Shown in pieces: positions 7,538 through 17,228 of a DNA stretch of 48,063 nt. The stretch is taken from NCBI GenBank assembly GCA_036493475.1, contig DASXPS010000088.1, positions 1 through 48,063 of the forward strand, given 5' to 3'. A program made the translations under genes and the position numbers. The first letter of the stretch is position 1. Each line of letters starts with the position of its first letter. The notes under the pieces were generated by a model. The model had not been told where the DNA came from. It did not search any database and worked only from the letters and a program-made list of their open reading frames with translations. Origin of the DNA: Sporichthyaceae bacterium. GTDB lineage: Bacteria > Actinomycetota > Actinomycetes > Sporichthyales > Sporichthyaceae.

Positions 7538-8899
7538 ATGGCGGGCACCACCCGGATTTCCCCGGTCACGGGCGCGGCCAAGCCGCGGTTGGCGCATCGG
7601 CGGGACCGGGCGGTGAACACCCTCGCCGCCCTGCTGCTGGTCGGCGGGGCGGCCACCGCGGTGTTCGCGGGCCCGGATGCCCAGGCCGGTCCGGACCGCT
7701 CCGATCCCGGCCCCAGCTACCCCGCCGGCGCCTCGGTGACCACCTTCACCGGCAAGGCCTTCGACACCTGCGAGGCGCCCAGCCTGAAGGCGATGGACGC
7801 CTGGTTGGACTCCCCGTACCGCGGCGTCGGCATCTACCTGTCCGGGCGCAATCGTGGCTGCGCGGAGCAGATAAACCTCACGCCGTCCTGGGTGCGCTCC
7901 ACCACCGCGGTCGGCTGGCACCTGATCCCGATCGACATGGGCCTGCAGGCCCCCTGCCGGGACAACCGCAAGAAGAAGCCGATGCGCAGCAAGCACGCCA
8001 CCGAAGAGGGCACCGCCGCGGCCGCGGGTGCGGTCTCCGCGGCCCGGGCGCTGGGCATCCTGCCCGGCAGCGCCATCTACGCCGACATCGAGGGCTACGA
8101 CCCCGCCGACTCCGCCTGCGCCCGCACGGTGGCCAGGTACCTGTCCGGGTGGACGCAGGAACTGCACCGCCGCGGTTACCTCGGCGGCATGTACGGCAGC
8201 AGCCGCGCCGCATTGGGTGACGCCGCCGCCCGCTATGCCGAGGTCGATCTGACCCGCCCGGACGCGGTGTGGTTGGCCCGCTGGGACCGCGCCCGGTCGT
8301 TGCAGAGCTGGCCGGGCATCCCGGACGCCGCCTGGCCGCACCGCCAGCGCATGAAGCAGTACCGCGGCGACCACACCGAGCGGCACGGTGGCGTGACCAT
8401 GGCCATCGACTCCGACCTGGTGGACGCCCCGGTGGCCACCGTGGCCCGCAGCTTCCCGATCACCGCGGCGGACACCGCGTCGCACCGGGCTCCGGACGTG
8501 GCCGCCGCCCGGGTGAACTCGCTGGAGACCGGCACCGCCGCGGAGGTCGTCTGCCAGGTGCGGGCCGCCGGGCGACCGACCTGGGACAAGCTCACCGACG
8601 GCACCTACCTCGACGACTCACGGGTGGCGGGCGGCGCGGCCAAGGACCTGCCCGAGTGCACCTACGCCAGCCCGGTGGCCAGCAGCGACGGCGCCATCAC
8701 CCGCAGCGGTCCCGGCCCCGGCTACGACACCGGCGGCACGTTGCCGCTGGGCGCGCTGGCCCGGGTCACCTGCCGGGACCTGGCGCAATCCTGGGTGCAA
8801 CTGGACCGCGGCTGGGTCGCCGCCGCGGACCTGGCCGGTGGTGGACCCAATGGATCGGCGACGCCTTACTGCCCGCCGCCCACCGCGACGGCGTCCTGA
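7538..8899 (+). CDS. Secreted DUF1906 (Rv2525c-like glycoside-hydrolase fold) protein with C-terminal SH3-like region
   Basis: 453 residues. After a short basic start, the hydrophobic stretch about residues 26-44 (VNTLAALLLVGGAATAVFAG) looks like a signal peptide or anchor. Residues about 65-300 form a DUF1906 TIM-barrel-like domain resembling lysozyme-type hydrolases, with the acidic pair in YADIEGYDPADSAC. The last 130 residues have two cysteine-containing SH3b-like segments (about 330-375 and 385-440), typical of cell-wall binding. A role at the peptidoglycan is inferred; in mycobacteria the related Rv2525c is exported and affects the envelope. ATG 7538 has GGAAGG upstream. Tandem 9-bp repeats lie in its promoter region. 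The next gene converges 7 bases away. Confidence 0.88.
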   Translation: MAGTTRISPVTGAAKPRLAHRRDRAVNTLAALLLVGGAATAVFAGPDAQAGPDRSDPGPSYPAGASVTTFTGKAFDTCEAPSLKAMDAWLDSPYRGVGIYLSGRNRGCAEQINLTPSWVRSTTAVGWHLIPIDMGLQAPCRDNRKKKPMRSKHATEEGTAAAAGAVSAARALGILPGSAIYADIEGYDPADSACARTVARYLSGWTQELHRRGYLGGMYGSSRAALGDAAARYAEVDLTRPDAVWLARWDRARSLQSWPGIPDAAWPHRQRMKQYRGDHTERHGGVTMAIDSDLVDAPVATVARSFPITAADTASHRAPDVAAARVNSLETGTAAEVVCQVRAAGRPTWDKLTDGTYLDDSRVAGGAAKDLPECTYASPVASSDGAITRSGPGPGYDTGGTLPLGALARVTCRDLAQSWVQLDRGWVAAADLAGGGPNGSATPYCPPPTATAS

Positions 8900-8900
8900 C

Positions 8901-8923
8901 CCGGCCTCAGCGGTTGCGGCCGG
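8901..8923. terminator. Hairpin between convergent genes
   Basis: CCGGCC (8901-8906) and GGCCGG (8918-8923), a 6-bp perfect stem with an 11-base loop, overlap the stop region of the PHP gene. It may act as a short shared terminator; there is no T tract. Confidence 0.4.
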
Positions 8924-9992
8924 CCCAGGCCAGCAGCTCGTCGACGTCCCAGGTGTTCACGATCTGATCCGGCGTCAGGCCGCACTGCACCGCACGCACA
9001 CAGCCGTGCGGCTGCCAGTCCAGCTGCCCCGGCGCGTGCGCGTCGGAGTCGATGGCGAACCGGCAGCCGGCCTCGACGGCGATGTGGATCAGCCGCTTGG
9101 GCGGGTCCAACCGCTCCGGCCGGGAGTTGAGCTCCACTGCCACGTCGAAGCGGGCACAGGCAGCGAACACCAGCTCCGCGTCGAACTCCGACTCCGGCCG
9201 GCCGCGACTACCGCCGCGCTTACCGTCCGACTGCCCCACTGATCCCTCGGCTACCGCCTCGGGATGCCGGCCGACGATGCGCCCGGTGCAGTGGCCGAGC
9301 ACATCGGTGTGCGGGTTGGCGATCGCCATCACCATGCGACGGGTCATCGACTCGGCGTCCATGCGTAGCTTGGAGTGCACACTGGCCACCACCACGTCCA
9401 ACCGGGCCAGTAGTTCGGGGTCCTGGTCCAGCGAACCGTCCTCGAGGATGTCCACCTCGATCCCGGTGAGCAGCCGGAACGGCGCCAGCCGCTCGTTGAT
9501 CTCGGCGACCACGTCCAACTGTCGGCGCAACCGCTCCGCGGTCAGCCCCCTGGCCACCGTCAATCGCGGGGAATGATCGGTGAGCACGAGGTAGGAATGC
9601 CCGATCACATCCGCGGCGGTGCCGGCCATCTCCTCGATCGGGCTGCCGCCGTCCGACCAGTCCGAATGCGAGTGCAGGTCTCCGCGCAGCGCGGCCCGGA
9701 TCGCCTCCCCACCCGGCGCCACCGACGCGGGCGCCCGCGCGGCCAGCTTCGCGAGATAGCCCGGCAGCGTGCCCGCCAAGGATTCGGTGATGGTGCCCGC
9801 GGTCGCCTCGCCGATCCCCTTCAACTCCTCCAGCGTGCCCGCTGCGACGCGCGCCTGCAGCTCGCCCTCGGGCAGCGCGGCGATCACCGCAGCGGCATTG
9901 CGAAAGGCCCTCACTCGGTAGGTCGGTTCGTGCGCCCGCTCCAGCAGGAACGCGATCTGCCCCAGGTCGGCCAACGGGTCCCGATCGCTCAT
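8907..9992 (-). CDS. PHP-domain phosphoesterase with N-terminal helix-hairpin-helix (PolX-like C-terminal half)
   Basis: 361 residues. The N-terminal part resembles the helical/HhH region of X-family polymerases (LEELKGIGEATAGTITE, about 65-81). The PHP domain has metal-binding motifs GDLHSHSDWSDGG, LTDHSPR, GIEVDILEDGSLD, VVASVHSKLRMD and IDSDAHAPGQLDW. No polymerase palm is present, so it is probably a phosphoesterase or nuclease of unknown substrate. A lineage-specific insert of about 20 residues (after GRIVGRHP) precedes RPESEFDAELVF; part of it is encoded by a 20-bp repeat also found in hrpA. ATG 9992 is preferred over a longer frame. Its purine-rich ribosome site lies in the loop of an 8-bp hairpin (9994-10018). 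Confidence 0.88.
   Translation of the reverse strand: MSDRDPLADLGQIAFLLERAHEPTYRVRAFRNAAAVIAALPEGELQARVAAGTLEELKGIGEATAGTITESLAGTLPGYLAKLAARAPASVAPGGEAIRAALRGDLHSHSDWSDGGSPIEEMAGTAADVIGHSYLVLTDHSPRLTVARGLTAERLRRQLDVVAEINERLAPFRLLTGIEVDILEDGSLDQDPELLARLDVVVASVHSKLRMDAESMTRRMVMAIANPHTDVLGHCTGRIVGRHPEAVAEGSVGQSDGKRGGSRGRPESEFDAELVFAACARFDVAVELNSRPERLDPPKRLIHIAVEAGCRFAIDSDAHAPGQLDWQPHGCVRAVQCGLTPDQIVNTWDVDELLAWAGRNR
9244..9263. repeat. Copy 1 of a 20-bp interspersed repeat, inside the PHP gene
   Basis: CCCTCGGCTACCGCCTCGGG on the plus strand; internally CCTCGG-CTACCG-CCTCGG. Read on the coding minus strand it gives PEAVAEG within a non-conserved insert. An identical copy lies at 21338-21357 in hrpA in the opposite coding orientation. 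Confidence 0.8.
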
Positions 9993-9993
9993 A

Positions 9994-10018
9994 CCGCTGC
10001 CTCGTTCCTCGGCAGCGG
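9994..10018 (-). promoter_or_regulatory. Hairpin covering the ribosome site of the PHP gene
   Basis: CCGCTGCC and GGCAGCGG form a perfect 8-bp stem around a 9-base loop. On the mRNA the loop reads GAGGAACGA, and the stem ends one base before the ATG at 9992. Folding would hold the ribosome site in the loop and crowd the start codon. Confidence 0.55.
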
Positions 10019-10086
10019 CATGAGGCCCGGTCGCACTGTGCTCATTGATCGCTCGCAAGCTCGCTCACCCCAGCAACGTAGCCGGC

Positions 10087-10092
10087 TACGCT
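10087..10092 (+). promoter_or_regulatory. -10 element of a leaderless fasR promoter
   Basis: TACGCT, then TCGCCC, then ATG 10099. The expected transcription start coincides with the start codon, and no ribosome site is present. Confidence 0.6.
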
Positions 10093-10098
10093 TCGCCC

Positions 10099-11295
10099 AT
10101 GCCGGCGCCGCCCCGGGCGAGGAAATCCACCTCCGCCCACGACCACCCGCGCACCGTGCGCCGGGTCACCGCCGCCTCCGGCATGATCTCCACGGCTGCG
10201 CTGGACCGGATGCAGGACGAACTGCCCTGGTACCGGGAGATGGCCGCGGAGAGCCGGTCCTGGATCGGGCTGATCGTGCAGGCCGGGGTGAACAACTTCT
10301 GCGCCTGGCTGGACGACCCGCACCGCGGCGCGCGGCTGCCGGTGGAGGTGTTCTCCGCGGCCCCGCCGGAGATGACCCGGGCGGTGTCCCTGCTGCAGAC
10401 CGTGGAGTTGGTCCGGATCACCGTGGACGTGATCGAGGGCCGCATCGAAGAACTGGCCGCGCCCGGCGAGGCGGACTGGCTGCACACCGCGCTGCTTCGC
10501 TACTCCCGCGAACTGGCGTTCGCCGCAGCGCAGATCTACGCCGCGGCCGCGGAGACCCGCGGCGCCTGGGACGCCCGCCTGGAGGCGGTGATCGTGGACG
10601 CGATTTTGCGCGACGAACCCGACGAGGCACTGCACTCCCGGGCCGCCGCGCTGGGCTGGTCGCAGCCCGGCTCGGTCGCCGTGATCGTGGGCAGCACGCC
10701 CGGCCAGGACCCGGCCGTGGTGGCCAAGGCGGTGCACCGCATCGGCCGGCACGCGCAGGTGGACGTGCTCGCCGGCGTGCAGGGCGAACGTCTGGTGGTA
10801 ATCGTCGGCGGCACCGAGGATGCCGGCCGGGCGGCCACGATTTTCGCCCCGGCCTTCGGACCGGGGCCGGTGGTGGTCGGGTCGGCGGTGCCCGACCTGG
10901 CGGCCGCGGCTCGATCTGCGGCCGACGCGCTGTCCGGCCTGCGGGCCGCCGCGGCCTGGCCGGAGGCACCCCGCCCGGTGGCCGCCGAGGACCTGCTGGC
11001 CGAGCGCGCCATCGCCGGCGACGAGCGCGCCAAGCGGCAGTTGGTGGACGAGGTGTACCGGCCGCTGACCGAGGCGGGCGCGTCGGTGCTGGAGACCGTA
11101 ACGGCGTTTTTAGAACTCGCGAGTTCCCTGGAGGCGACCGCCCGGATGTTGTTCGTTCACCCCAACACGGTCCGCTATCGACTACGCCGTGTGACTGACG
11201 TCACCGGCCTTGTCCCCACGAATTCCCGCTCGGCGTTCACCCTGCGTATAGCGCTCACGCTGGGCAGACTCGAACCGACCGAGCCCGAATTGTAG
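10099..11295 (+). CDS. fasR: PucR-family transcriptional regulator, FasR-like
   Basis: 398 residues. The central region resembles a GGDEF-like PucR sensor domain. The C-terminal helix-turn-helix (HTH_30) contains LEATARMLFVHPNTVRYRLRRV. Its place directly before fabD matches Streptomyces FasR, which activates the fabD-fabH-acpP-fabF operon, and mycobacterial Rv2242. The start is taken as ATG 10099 because of the leaderless -10 spacing; a TTG at 10045 in frame lies in a repeat-like stretch and looks too early. Candidate operators lie in the 77-base gap before fabD. Role by position and family, not shown by sequence alone. Confidence 0.9.
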   Translation: MPAPPRARKSTSAHDHPRTVRRVTAASGMISTAALDRMQDELPWYREMAAESRSWIGLIVQAGVNNFCAWLDDPHRGARLPVEVFSAAPPEMTRAVSLLQTVELVRITVDVIEGRIEELAAPGEADWLHTALLRYSRELAFAAAQIYAAAAETRGAWDARLEAVIVDAILRDEPDEALHSRAAALGWSQPGSVAVIVGSTPGQDPAVVAKAVHRIGRHAQVDVLAGVQGERLVVIVGGTEDAGRAATIFAPAFGPGPVVVGSAVPDLAAAARSAADALSGLRAAAAWPEAPRPVAAEDLLAERAIAGDERAKRQLVDEVYRPLTEAGASVLETVTAFLELASSLEATARMLFVHPNTVRYRLRRVTDVTGLVPTNSRSAFTLRIALTLGRLEPTEPEL

Positions 11296-11306
11296 GATCT
11301 CTACAA
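11290..11306. promoter_or_regulatory. Palindrome at the fasR-fabD junction, candidate operator
   Basis: TTGTAG-GATCT-CTACAA, perfect 6-bp arms, overlapping the fasR stop codon and 67 bases before the fabD GTG. Confidence 0.4.
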
Positions 11307-11338
11307 GTCGGTCCAGCCAACTTGGTGGCGCCCGGTAC

Positions 11339-11358
11339 GGCAGTACGCGGCAGTAGGC
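11339..11358. repeat. Two 10-bp direct repeats before fabD
   Basis: GGCAGTACGC and GGCAGTAGGC are adjacent, one helical turn apart, and end 14 bases before the fabD start. They are a candidate regulator site or part of the fabD ribosome-loading region. Confidence 0.4.
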
Positions 11359-11372
11359 GAGATGGTGGACCT

Positions 11373-12299
11373 GTGCTTGCGATCGTGGCGCCCGGACAGG
11401 GCGCGCAGACCCCCGGATTCCTCGCTCCCTGGCTGGAGCTGCCCGCCGTCGCCACCCGATTGGAGTGGTTGTCCACGGTCAGCGGGCTGGACCTGGTGGC
11501 GCTGGGCACCAAGGGCGACGCCGAGGAGATCAAGGACACCGCGGTCGCCCAACCGTTGCTGGTGGCCGCGGGCCTGGCCGCGCTCGGCGAACTGCTCCCG
11601 GACGGCGGCACCGCCGGCGTGGGTCTGTTGGCCGGACACAGTGTCGGCGAGCTGACCGTGGCCGCCGCGGCCGGCGTACTGACCGCGGAGCAGGCCATGG
11701 TGCTGGTCCGCGAGCGCGGCCGGGCCATGGCCGCCGCCGCCGCGATCACCCCCACCGGCATGACCGCGGTGCTCGGTGGGGACCGCGAGGCGGTGCTGGC
11801 CAAGCTCGCCGAACACGGCCTGATCCCGGCCAACGACAACGGCGCGGGCCAACTCGTGGCCGCGGGCACCAAGGATCAGCTCGCCGCGCTGGCCGCCGAC
11901 GCCCCGGAGAAGGCCCGACTGATCCCGCTGTCAGTGGCCGGCGCCTTCCACACCGCGCACATGTCCTCCGCGGTGCATCACCTGACCGACCTCAGCGGCT
12001 CGATCACCCCCGGTGACCCCACCACCAAGCTGCTGTCCAACGCCGACGGAGCGGTGGTCGCCACCGGCGCGGAGTTCCTCACCCACTTGGTGAACCAGGT
12101 GTCCAACCCGGTTCGTTGGGATAGGTGCATGACGACGATGATGGACCTCGGCGTCACCGGACTGATCGAACTTCTGCCCGGCGGCACGCTGACCGGTCTG
12201 GCCAAGCGCGGCATGCGCGGGGTCACCGGCGTCGCAGTGAAGACGCCGGAGGATCTCGACGCGGCCCGTGAGCTGCTACGGGAGGGAGGACCGTCATGA
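11373..12299 (+). CDS. fabD: Malonyl-CoA:ACP S-malonyltransferase
   Basis: Moves malonyl from CoA to the phosphopantetheine arm of AcpP, the entry step for type II fatty-acid elongation. 308 residues, usual length. The nucleophile is Ser90 in GHSVGE and the catalytic His193 is in GAFHTAHM; the N terminus LAIVAPGQGAQTPGF is diagnostic. GTG 11373 is chosen because the conserved domain begins right there; an upstream GTG would add 17 non-conserved residues. The stop overlaps the fabH start (ATGA), indicating translational coupling. Confidence 0.96.
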   Translation: MLAIVAPGQGAQTPGFLAPWLELPAVATRLEWLSTVSGLDLVALGTKGDAEEIKDTAVAQPLLVAAGLAALGELLPDGGTAGVGLLAGHSVGELTVAAAAGVLTAEQAMVLVRERGRAMAAAAAITPTGMTAVLGGDREAVLAKLAEHGLIPANDNGAGQLVAAGTKDQLAALAADAPEKARLIPLSVAGAFHTAHMSSAVHHLTDLSGSITPGDPTTKLLSNADGAVVATGAEFLTHLVNQVSNPVRWDRCMTTMMDLGVTGLIELLPGGTLTGLAKRGMRGVTGVAVKTPEDLDAARELLREGGPS

Positions 12300-13294
12300 C
12301 CGGTCGGATCCGCACCGGCGAGGGCGCCGCCTACAGCCGCTTGCTCGGCGTGGGCGGCTATCGGCCCGCGCAGGTGGTCACCAACGACGACATCTGCCGG
12401 CACATCGACTCGACAGACGAGTGGATCCGCTCCCGCTCCGGCATCGCCGTTCGCCGCTTCGCCGCGCCCGAGGAGACCATCCAGGACATGTCGGTGGCCG
12501 CGGGCGGCAAGGCCATCGCCGCGGCCGGCATCAGCCCGGAGCAGATCGGCCTGGTGATCGTGGCTTCCTGCACCACCACCGTGCAGATCCCGGCCGCGGC
12601 GCCGGAAGTGGCGCACCGGCTGGGATCCACCGCAGCCGCGGCCTTCGACGTGAACATCGCCTGCGCCGGGTTCTGCCACGGGGTCGCCCTGGGTGACTCG
12701 CTGATCCGCTCCGGTGCCGCCGAGTACGCGTTGATCATCGGCACCGAGAAGTTCTCCCCGCTGGTCGACCCGACCGACCGCAGCATCGCGTTCATCTTCG
12801 GCGACGGCTCCGGCGCGGCGGTGCTCGGTCCCGCGGACACTCCCGGCGTCGGCCCGGTGGTCTGGGGCGCGGACGGTGCCCAGGCCTCGGCCATCATCAT
12901 GGACGGCGATTGGGTGAAGAAGGCCACCGCGGGAGAGCGTGCCTGGCTGACCATGAACGGACAGCAGGTCTTCCGCTGGGCGGCCTTCGAAATGGCCCCG
13001 GTGGCCCGCCGAGCCGTCGAGGCGGCCGGCCTGACCCTCGACGACCTGGACGCCTTCATCCCCCACCAGGCCAACATGCGTATCACCGACGCCATGGCCC
13101 GGGCACTTAAGCTGCCCAGCCACGTGAATATCGCCCGCGACATCGCGGAAACCGGTAACACCTCGGCGGCCAGCATCCCGTTGGCCATGGAGACCATGCT
13201 GGAACGCGGTGAGGCCCGCAGCGGCGACACCGCACTACTGATCGGCTTCGGGGCCGGCCTGAGCTTCGCCGCGCAGGTGGTCACAATTCCCTAG
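12296..13294 (+). CDS. fabH: 3-oxoacyl-ACP synthase III
   Basis: Starts fatty-acid chains by condensing an acyl-CoA primer with malonyl-ACP; in actinobacteria branched primers are common. 332 residues. The catalytic triad is visible: Cys123 in NIACAGFC, His257 in FIPHQANMR and Asn288 in TGNTSAASIP. The start ATG overlaps the fabD stop by four bases. fabH inside the cluster follows the Streptomyces layout; mycobacteria carry it elsewhere. A small insert (GPVVWGADGAQASAI) lies in the usual variable part. Confidence 0.96.
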   Translation: MTGRIRTGEGAAYSRLLGVGGYRPAQVVTNDDICRHIDSTDEWIRSRSGIAVRRFAAPEETIQDMSVAAGGKAIAAAGISPEQIGLVIVASCTTTVQIPAAAPEVAHRLGSTAAAAFDVNIACAGFCHGVALGDSLIRSGAAEYALIIGTEKFSPLVDPTDRSIAFIFGDGSGAAVLGPADTPGVGPVVWGADGAQASAIIMDGDWVKKATAGERAWLTMNGQQVFRWAAFEMAPVARRAVEAAGLTLDDLDAFIPHQANMRITDAMARALKLPSHVNIARDIAETGNTSAASIPLAMETMLERGEARSGDTALLIGFGAGLSFAAQVVTIP

Positions 13295-13359
13295 CACCAC
13301 GCACACCGTTGTGCCGACTGCACAATCCACCGCACCGACACCATGAGGAGTTCACCGAG

Positions 13360-13608
13360 ATGGCAGCTGTGACCGAGGCCGAAATCGTCGAGGGCCTGGG
13401 CGAGATCGTCAACGAGATCGTCGGCATCCCCGCCGAGGACGTCCAGCCGGACAAGGCCTTCATCGCGGACCTGGACATCGACTCGCTGTCCATGGTGGAG
13501 GTCATCGTGGCGGCCGAGGAGCGCTTCGGCGTGAAGATCCCGGACGACGAGGTCAAGAACCTGGAGACGGTAGGCGACGCGGTGAAGTTCATCGCCGCGA
13601 ACGCCTGA
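13360..13608 (+). CDS. acpP: Acyl carrier protein
   Basis: 82-residue acidic carrier that holds growing acyl chains as thioesters on 4'-phosphopantetheine at Ser42 in LDIDSLSMVEV. Helices and the acidic recognition surface are typical. ATG 13360 has GAGGAG upstream; earlier in-frame codons are not carrier-like. It is cotranscribed with fabH (65-base gap) and followed by a hairpin before fabF, which may raise its yield relative to fabF. Confidence 0.96.
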   Translation: MAAVTEAEIVEGLGEIVNEIVGIPAEDVQPDKAFIADLDIDSLSMVEVIVAAEERFGVKIPDDEVKNLETVGDAVKFIAANA

Positions 13609-13619
13609 CGCACCATCAC

Positions 13620-13647
13620 GGGCGGGCCGCGATCCCTCGGCCCGCCC
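13620..13647 (+). terminator. Hairpin between acpP and fabF, possible partial terminator or mRNA stabiliser
   Basis: GGGCGGGCC and GGCCCGCCC, a perfect 9-bp, all-G/C stem with a 10-base loop, without a T tract, in the 92-base gap inside the operon. Confidence 0.55.
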
Positions 13648-13700
13648 CGGCTGACAGGGCAGGGCAGGCCGCACGTGTCGCCCGGGAGGAGTAGGCAGAG

Positions 13701-14939
<1,239 letters not shown>

Positions 14940-14949
14940 GCCGCCCACG

Positions 14950-16335
14950 GTGACCAACGGCCGAGAGCCGGCCGACATCGCGAACGCCCGGCTCGCTCAT
15001 CTCCTCGACGCCGGCTCCGCCCAGCCCCTGGGCGGGTCCGGCGACGACGGCTTCCGCGCCGTCACCGGCACCGTGCACGGGTGTTCGGTGGCGGCCTTTG
15101 CCGCCGATCCCGCGGTGTCCGGCGGTGCCATGGGCGTGGCCGGCTGCGCGGTGATCAGCGCCGCATACGCCCACGCGCTGGCAGAGGGCTGCCCGGTGAT
15201 CGGGCTGTGGCATTCCGGCGGAGCCCGGCTCAACGAGGGCGTGGCGGGTCTGGAGGCGGTTGGTCGGGTATTCGCGGCGATGACCCGGGCCTCCGGGCGC
15301 ATCCCGCAGGTGTCCCTGGTGCTCGGCGCGGCGGCCGGGGGCGCCGCCTACGGTCCCGCGCTGACCGACCTGGTGGTGATGGCCCCGGCCGGGCGGGTGT
15401 TCGTCACCGGACCGGACGTGGTGGCCACGGTCACCGGCGAGCACGCGGGTGCGGACCTACTCGGCGGACCCGAGCCACATGGCCGCCGCTCCGGCGTGGT
15501 GCACTACACCGCGGCCGAGGAGGACGAGGCGTTCACGGTCACCCGCAACCTGGTCGGGCTGCTCGCCGACCAACGCTCGTTCGACACCCCGGTGCACGAC
15601 GTGGATTTGGCCGCCGGCCTGCCCGAATCCGCGCGCCGGGCCTACGACGTCACGCCGCTGGTCTCTCGCCTGCTGGACGCGGACAGCGCGGTGCTGCTGC
15701 ACGAGCACTGGGCACCCAACCTGGTCACCGCACTGGGTCGGCTCGGTGGGCGCACCGTCGGCGTGCTGGCGAACAATCCGCTGCGGCTCGGTGGCTGCCT
15801 GGACTGGTCCTCGGCGGAGAAAGCGGCGCGCTTCGTGCGCATGTGCGACGCGTTCGGCGTCCCGTTGGCCGTGCTGGTCGACGTGCCCGGCTACCTGCCG
15901 GGCGTGGGCCAGGAGTGGGACGGGGTGGTGCGCCGCGGCGCCAAACTGCTGCACGCCTTCGCCGAGGCCACGGTGCCCCGGGTGACCGTGGTGACCCGCA
16001 AGGCCTACGGCGGTGCCTACATCGCGATGAACTCCCGTTCGCTGGGCGCCACCCGGGTGTTCGCCTGGCCCGGCGCGGCGCTGGAGGTGATGGGGCCACT
16101 GGCCGCGGTGCGCATCCTGCACCGTCGCGCGTTGGCGGCCGCGAGCGAGGCGGAACGTCCCGCGCTGGAGGAACGCCTGGTCGCCGAACACGCCGCTACC
16201 GGGGGCCTGAACGCAGCCCTGGCGGCCGGCGCGGTGGACGAGGTCATCGCCCCCGCACGCACCCGTACCGCGGTAGCAGCGGCCCTGGCGAGCGCTCCGG
16301 GGGCCCGCGGTGCGCACAACAACATCCCTTTATGA
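14950..16335 (+). CDS. accD6: Acyl-CoA carboxylase carboxyltransferase beta subunit, AccD6 type
   Basis: Carboxyltransferase half of acetyl/propionyl-CoA carboxylase, supplying malonyl-CoA to FabD. 461 residues with the crotonase-like N and C halves of the family: LWHSGGARLNEGV and LGAAAGGAAYGPAL in the first, VDVPGYLPGVGQEWDG and RKAYGGAYIAMNSRSLGA in the second. GTG 14950 lies 10 bases after fabF, so it is the last gene of the fab operon, as in mycobacteria. The biotin-carrier/carboxylase alpha subunit is not in the window. A long hairpin follows. Confidence 0.95.
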   Translation: MTNGREPADIANARLAHLLDAGSAQPLGGSGDDGFRAVTGTVHGCSVAAFAADPAVSGGAMGVAGCAVISAAYAHALAEGCPVIGLWHSGGARLNEGVAGLEAVGRVFAAMTRASGRIPQVSLVLGAAAGGAAYGPALTDLVVMAPAGRVFVTGPDVVATVTGEHAGADLLGGPEPHGRRSGVVHYTAAEEDEAFTVTRNLVGLLADQRSFDTPVHDVDLAAGLPESARRAYDVTPLVSRLLDADSAVLLHEHWAPNLVTALGRLGGRTVGVLANNPLRLGGCLDWSSAEKAARFVRMCDAFGVPLAVLVDVPGYLPGVGQEWDGVVRRGAKLLHAFAEATVPRVTVVTRKAYGGAYIAMNSRSLGATRVFAWPGAALEVMGPLAAVRILHRRALAAASEAERPALEERLVAEHAATGGLNAALAAGAVDEVIAPARTRTAVAAALASAPGARGAHNNIPL

Positions 16336-16354
16336 CGCCCCGGCAGATCATCAC

Positions 16355-16390
16355 GACGCAGAGCCGGGCGCGCACGCCCGGCTCTGCGTC
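16355..16390 (+). terminator. Strong hairpin ending the fab-accD6 operon
   Basis: GACGCAGAGCCGGGCG and its exact complement CGCCCGGCTCTGCGTC form a 16-bp stem with loop CGCA, 20 bases after the accD6 stop. There is no T run, common for actinobacterial terminators. The 180 bases from here to 16570 show no gene. Confidence 0.8.
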
Positions 16391-16570
16391 TCACGTGGTG
16401 TGGCCGCGTCAGGAACCAGCCGGGTCAAGGAGTACACACCGGGCGGGCGCCATGCGGCCACGTTCAGGGGAGGACTTCGCGTCCCACCGATTTTCTGCCC
16501 TCAGGGGCCGGTTTCATACACCCGCGGACGGCTTTCACAGCGACTCCCCAGACCGGTTCAACCACTCGGC

Positions 16571-17068
16571 TCAACCGACCTGATGCAGCCAGCGCACCGG
16601 GGCGCCGGCGCCGGCGTGCCGGAAGGGTTCGAGCTCGTCGTCCCAGGGTTGGCCGAGCAACAGATCGACTTCGTCGGACAGGTCGCAATCCTCGGTCTCC
16701 TCCGACCGGAGCACCGCGGCGCGCAGCCGGTCCTCGTTGATCATGATGTCGCCGTGCACGCCGATCACCGCGTGGTAGACACCCAGGCTGGGCGTGCTGC
16801 TGAACCGGGCGCCCTCGTGACCGGCGGACGGTTCCTCGGTGACCTCGAAGCGGACCTGGTGCGCCCGAAGCGCGGAGGCCAGCTCGGCGGCGGTGCCGGC
16901 CTCTCCCTGCCAGGACAGCTCGGTGCGCCACTGCGCGGGCGCGATCGGCTGCGGTGTCCAGTCGAACTTGACCTGGACGCCGAGCACTCCCACCACTGCC
17001 CACTCGACGTGGGCGCACATGGCGGACTGAGCAGAGTGCACGTAAAGCACCCCACGGGTGATCGTCAC
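16571..17068 (-). CDS. DUF3145 family protein
   Basis: 165 residues, a conserved actinobacterial protein of unknown function. Diagnostic stretches are TRGVLYVHSAQSAMCAHVEW at the start, VKFDWTPQPIAP, HAVIGVHGDIMINEDRLR and PWDDELEPFRHAGAGAPVRW at the end. GTG 17068 is chosen because GGAGGA lies six bases upstream and the family begins here; the longer frame upstream is not conserved. No transmembrane segment. It stands alone between the fab operon terminator and the c-di-GMP gene. Confidence 0.93.
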   Translation of the reverse strand: MTITRGVLYVHSAQSAMCAHVEWAVVGVLGVQVKFDWTPQPIAPAQWRTELSWQGEAGTAAELASALRAHQVRFEVTEEPSAGHEGARFSSTPSLGVYHAVIGVHGDIMINEDRLRAAVLRSEETEDCDLSDEVDLLLGQPWDDELEPFRHAGAGAPVRWLHQVG

Positions 17069-17228
17069 CGAGTTCCTCCAGGATGTTGCTACGGCCGAGA
17101 TACGCCTTCCCCTGCGATCTCGCCATGGCCCCGGAGAGCTGGTGATGCGGCGCAATTGTGCCCAACCCGGACCCACCAGAACAACCTCGACGCGCCGCTT
17201 TTTCGCTGAACGGCCCGCGCAGGACGAA

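Noticed and set aside
10045-10098. Upstream TTG start for fasR
   Set aside because: The added 18 residues are encoded by a repeat-like stretch, and the TACGCT hexamer lies inside it; ATG 10099 with leaderless spacing fits better.
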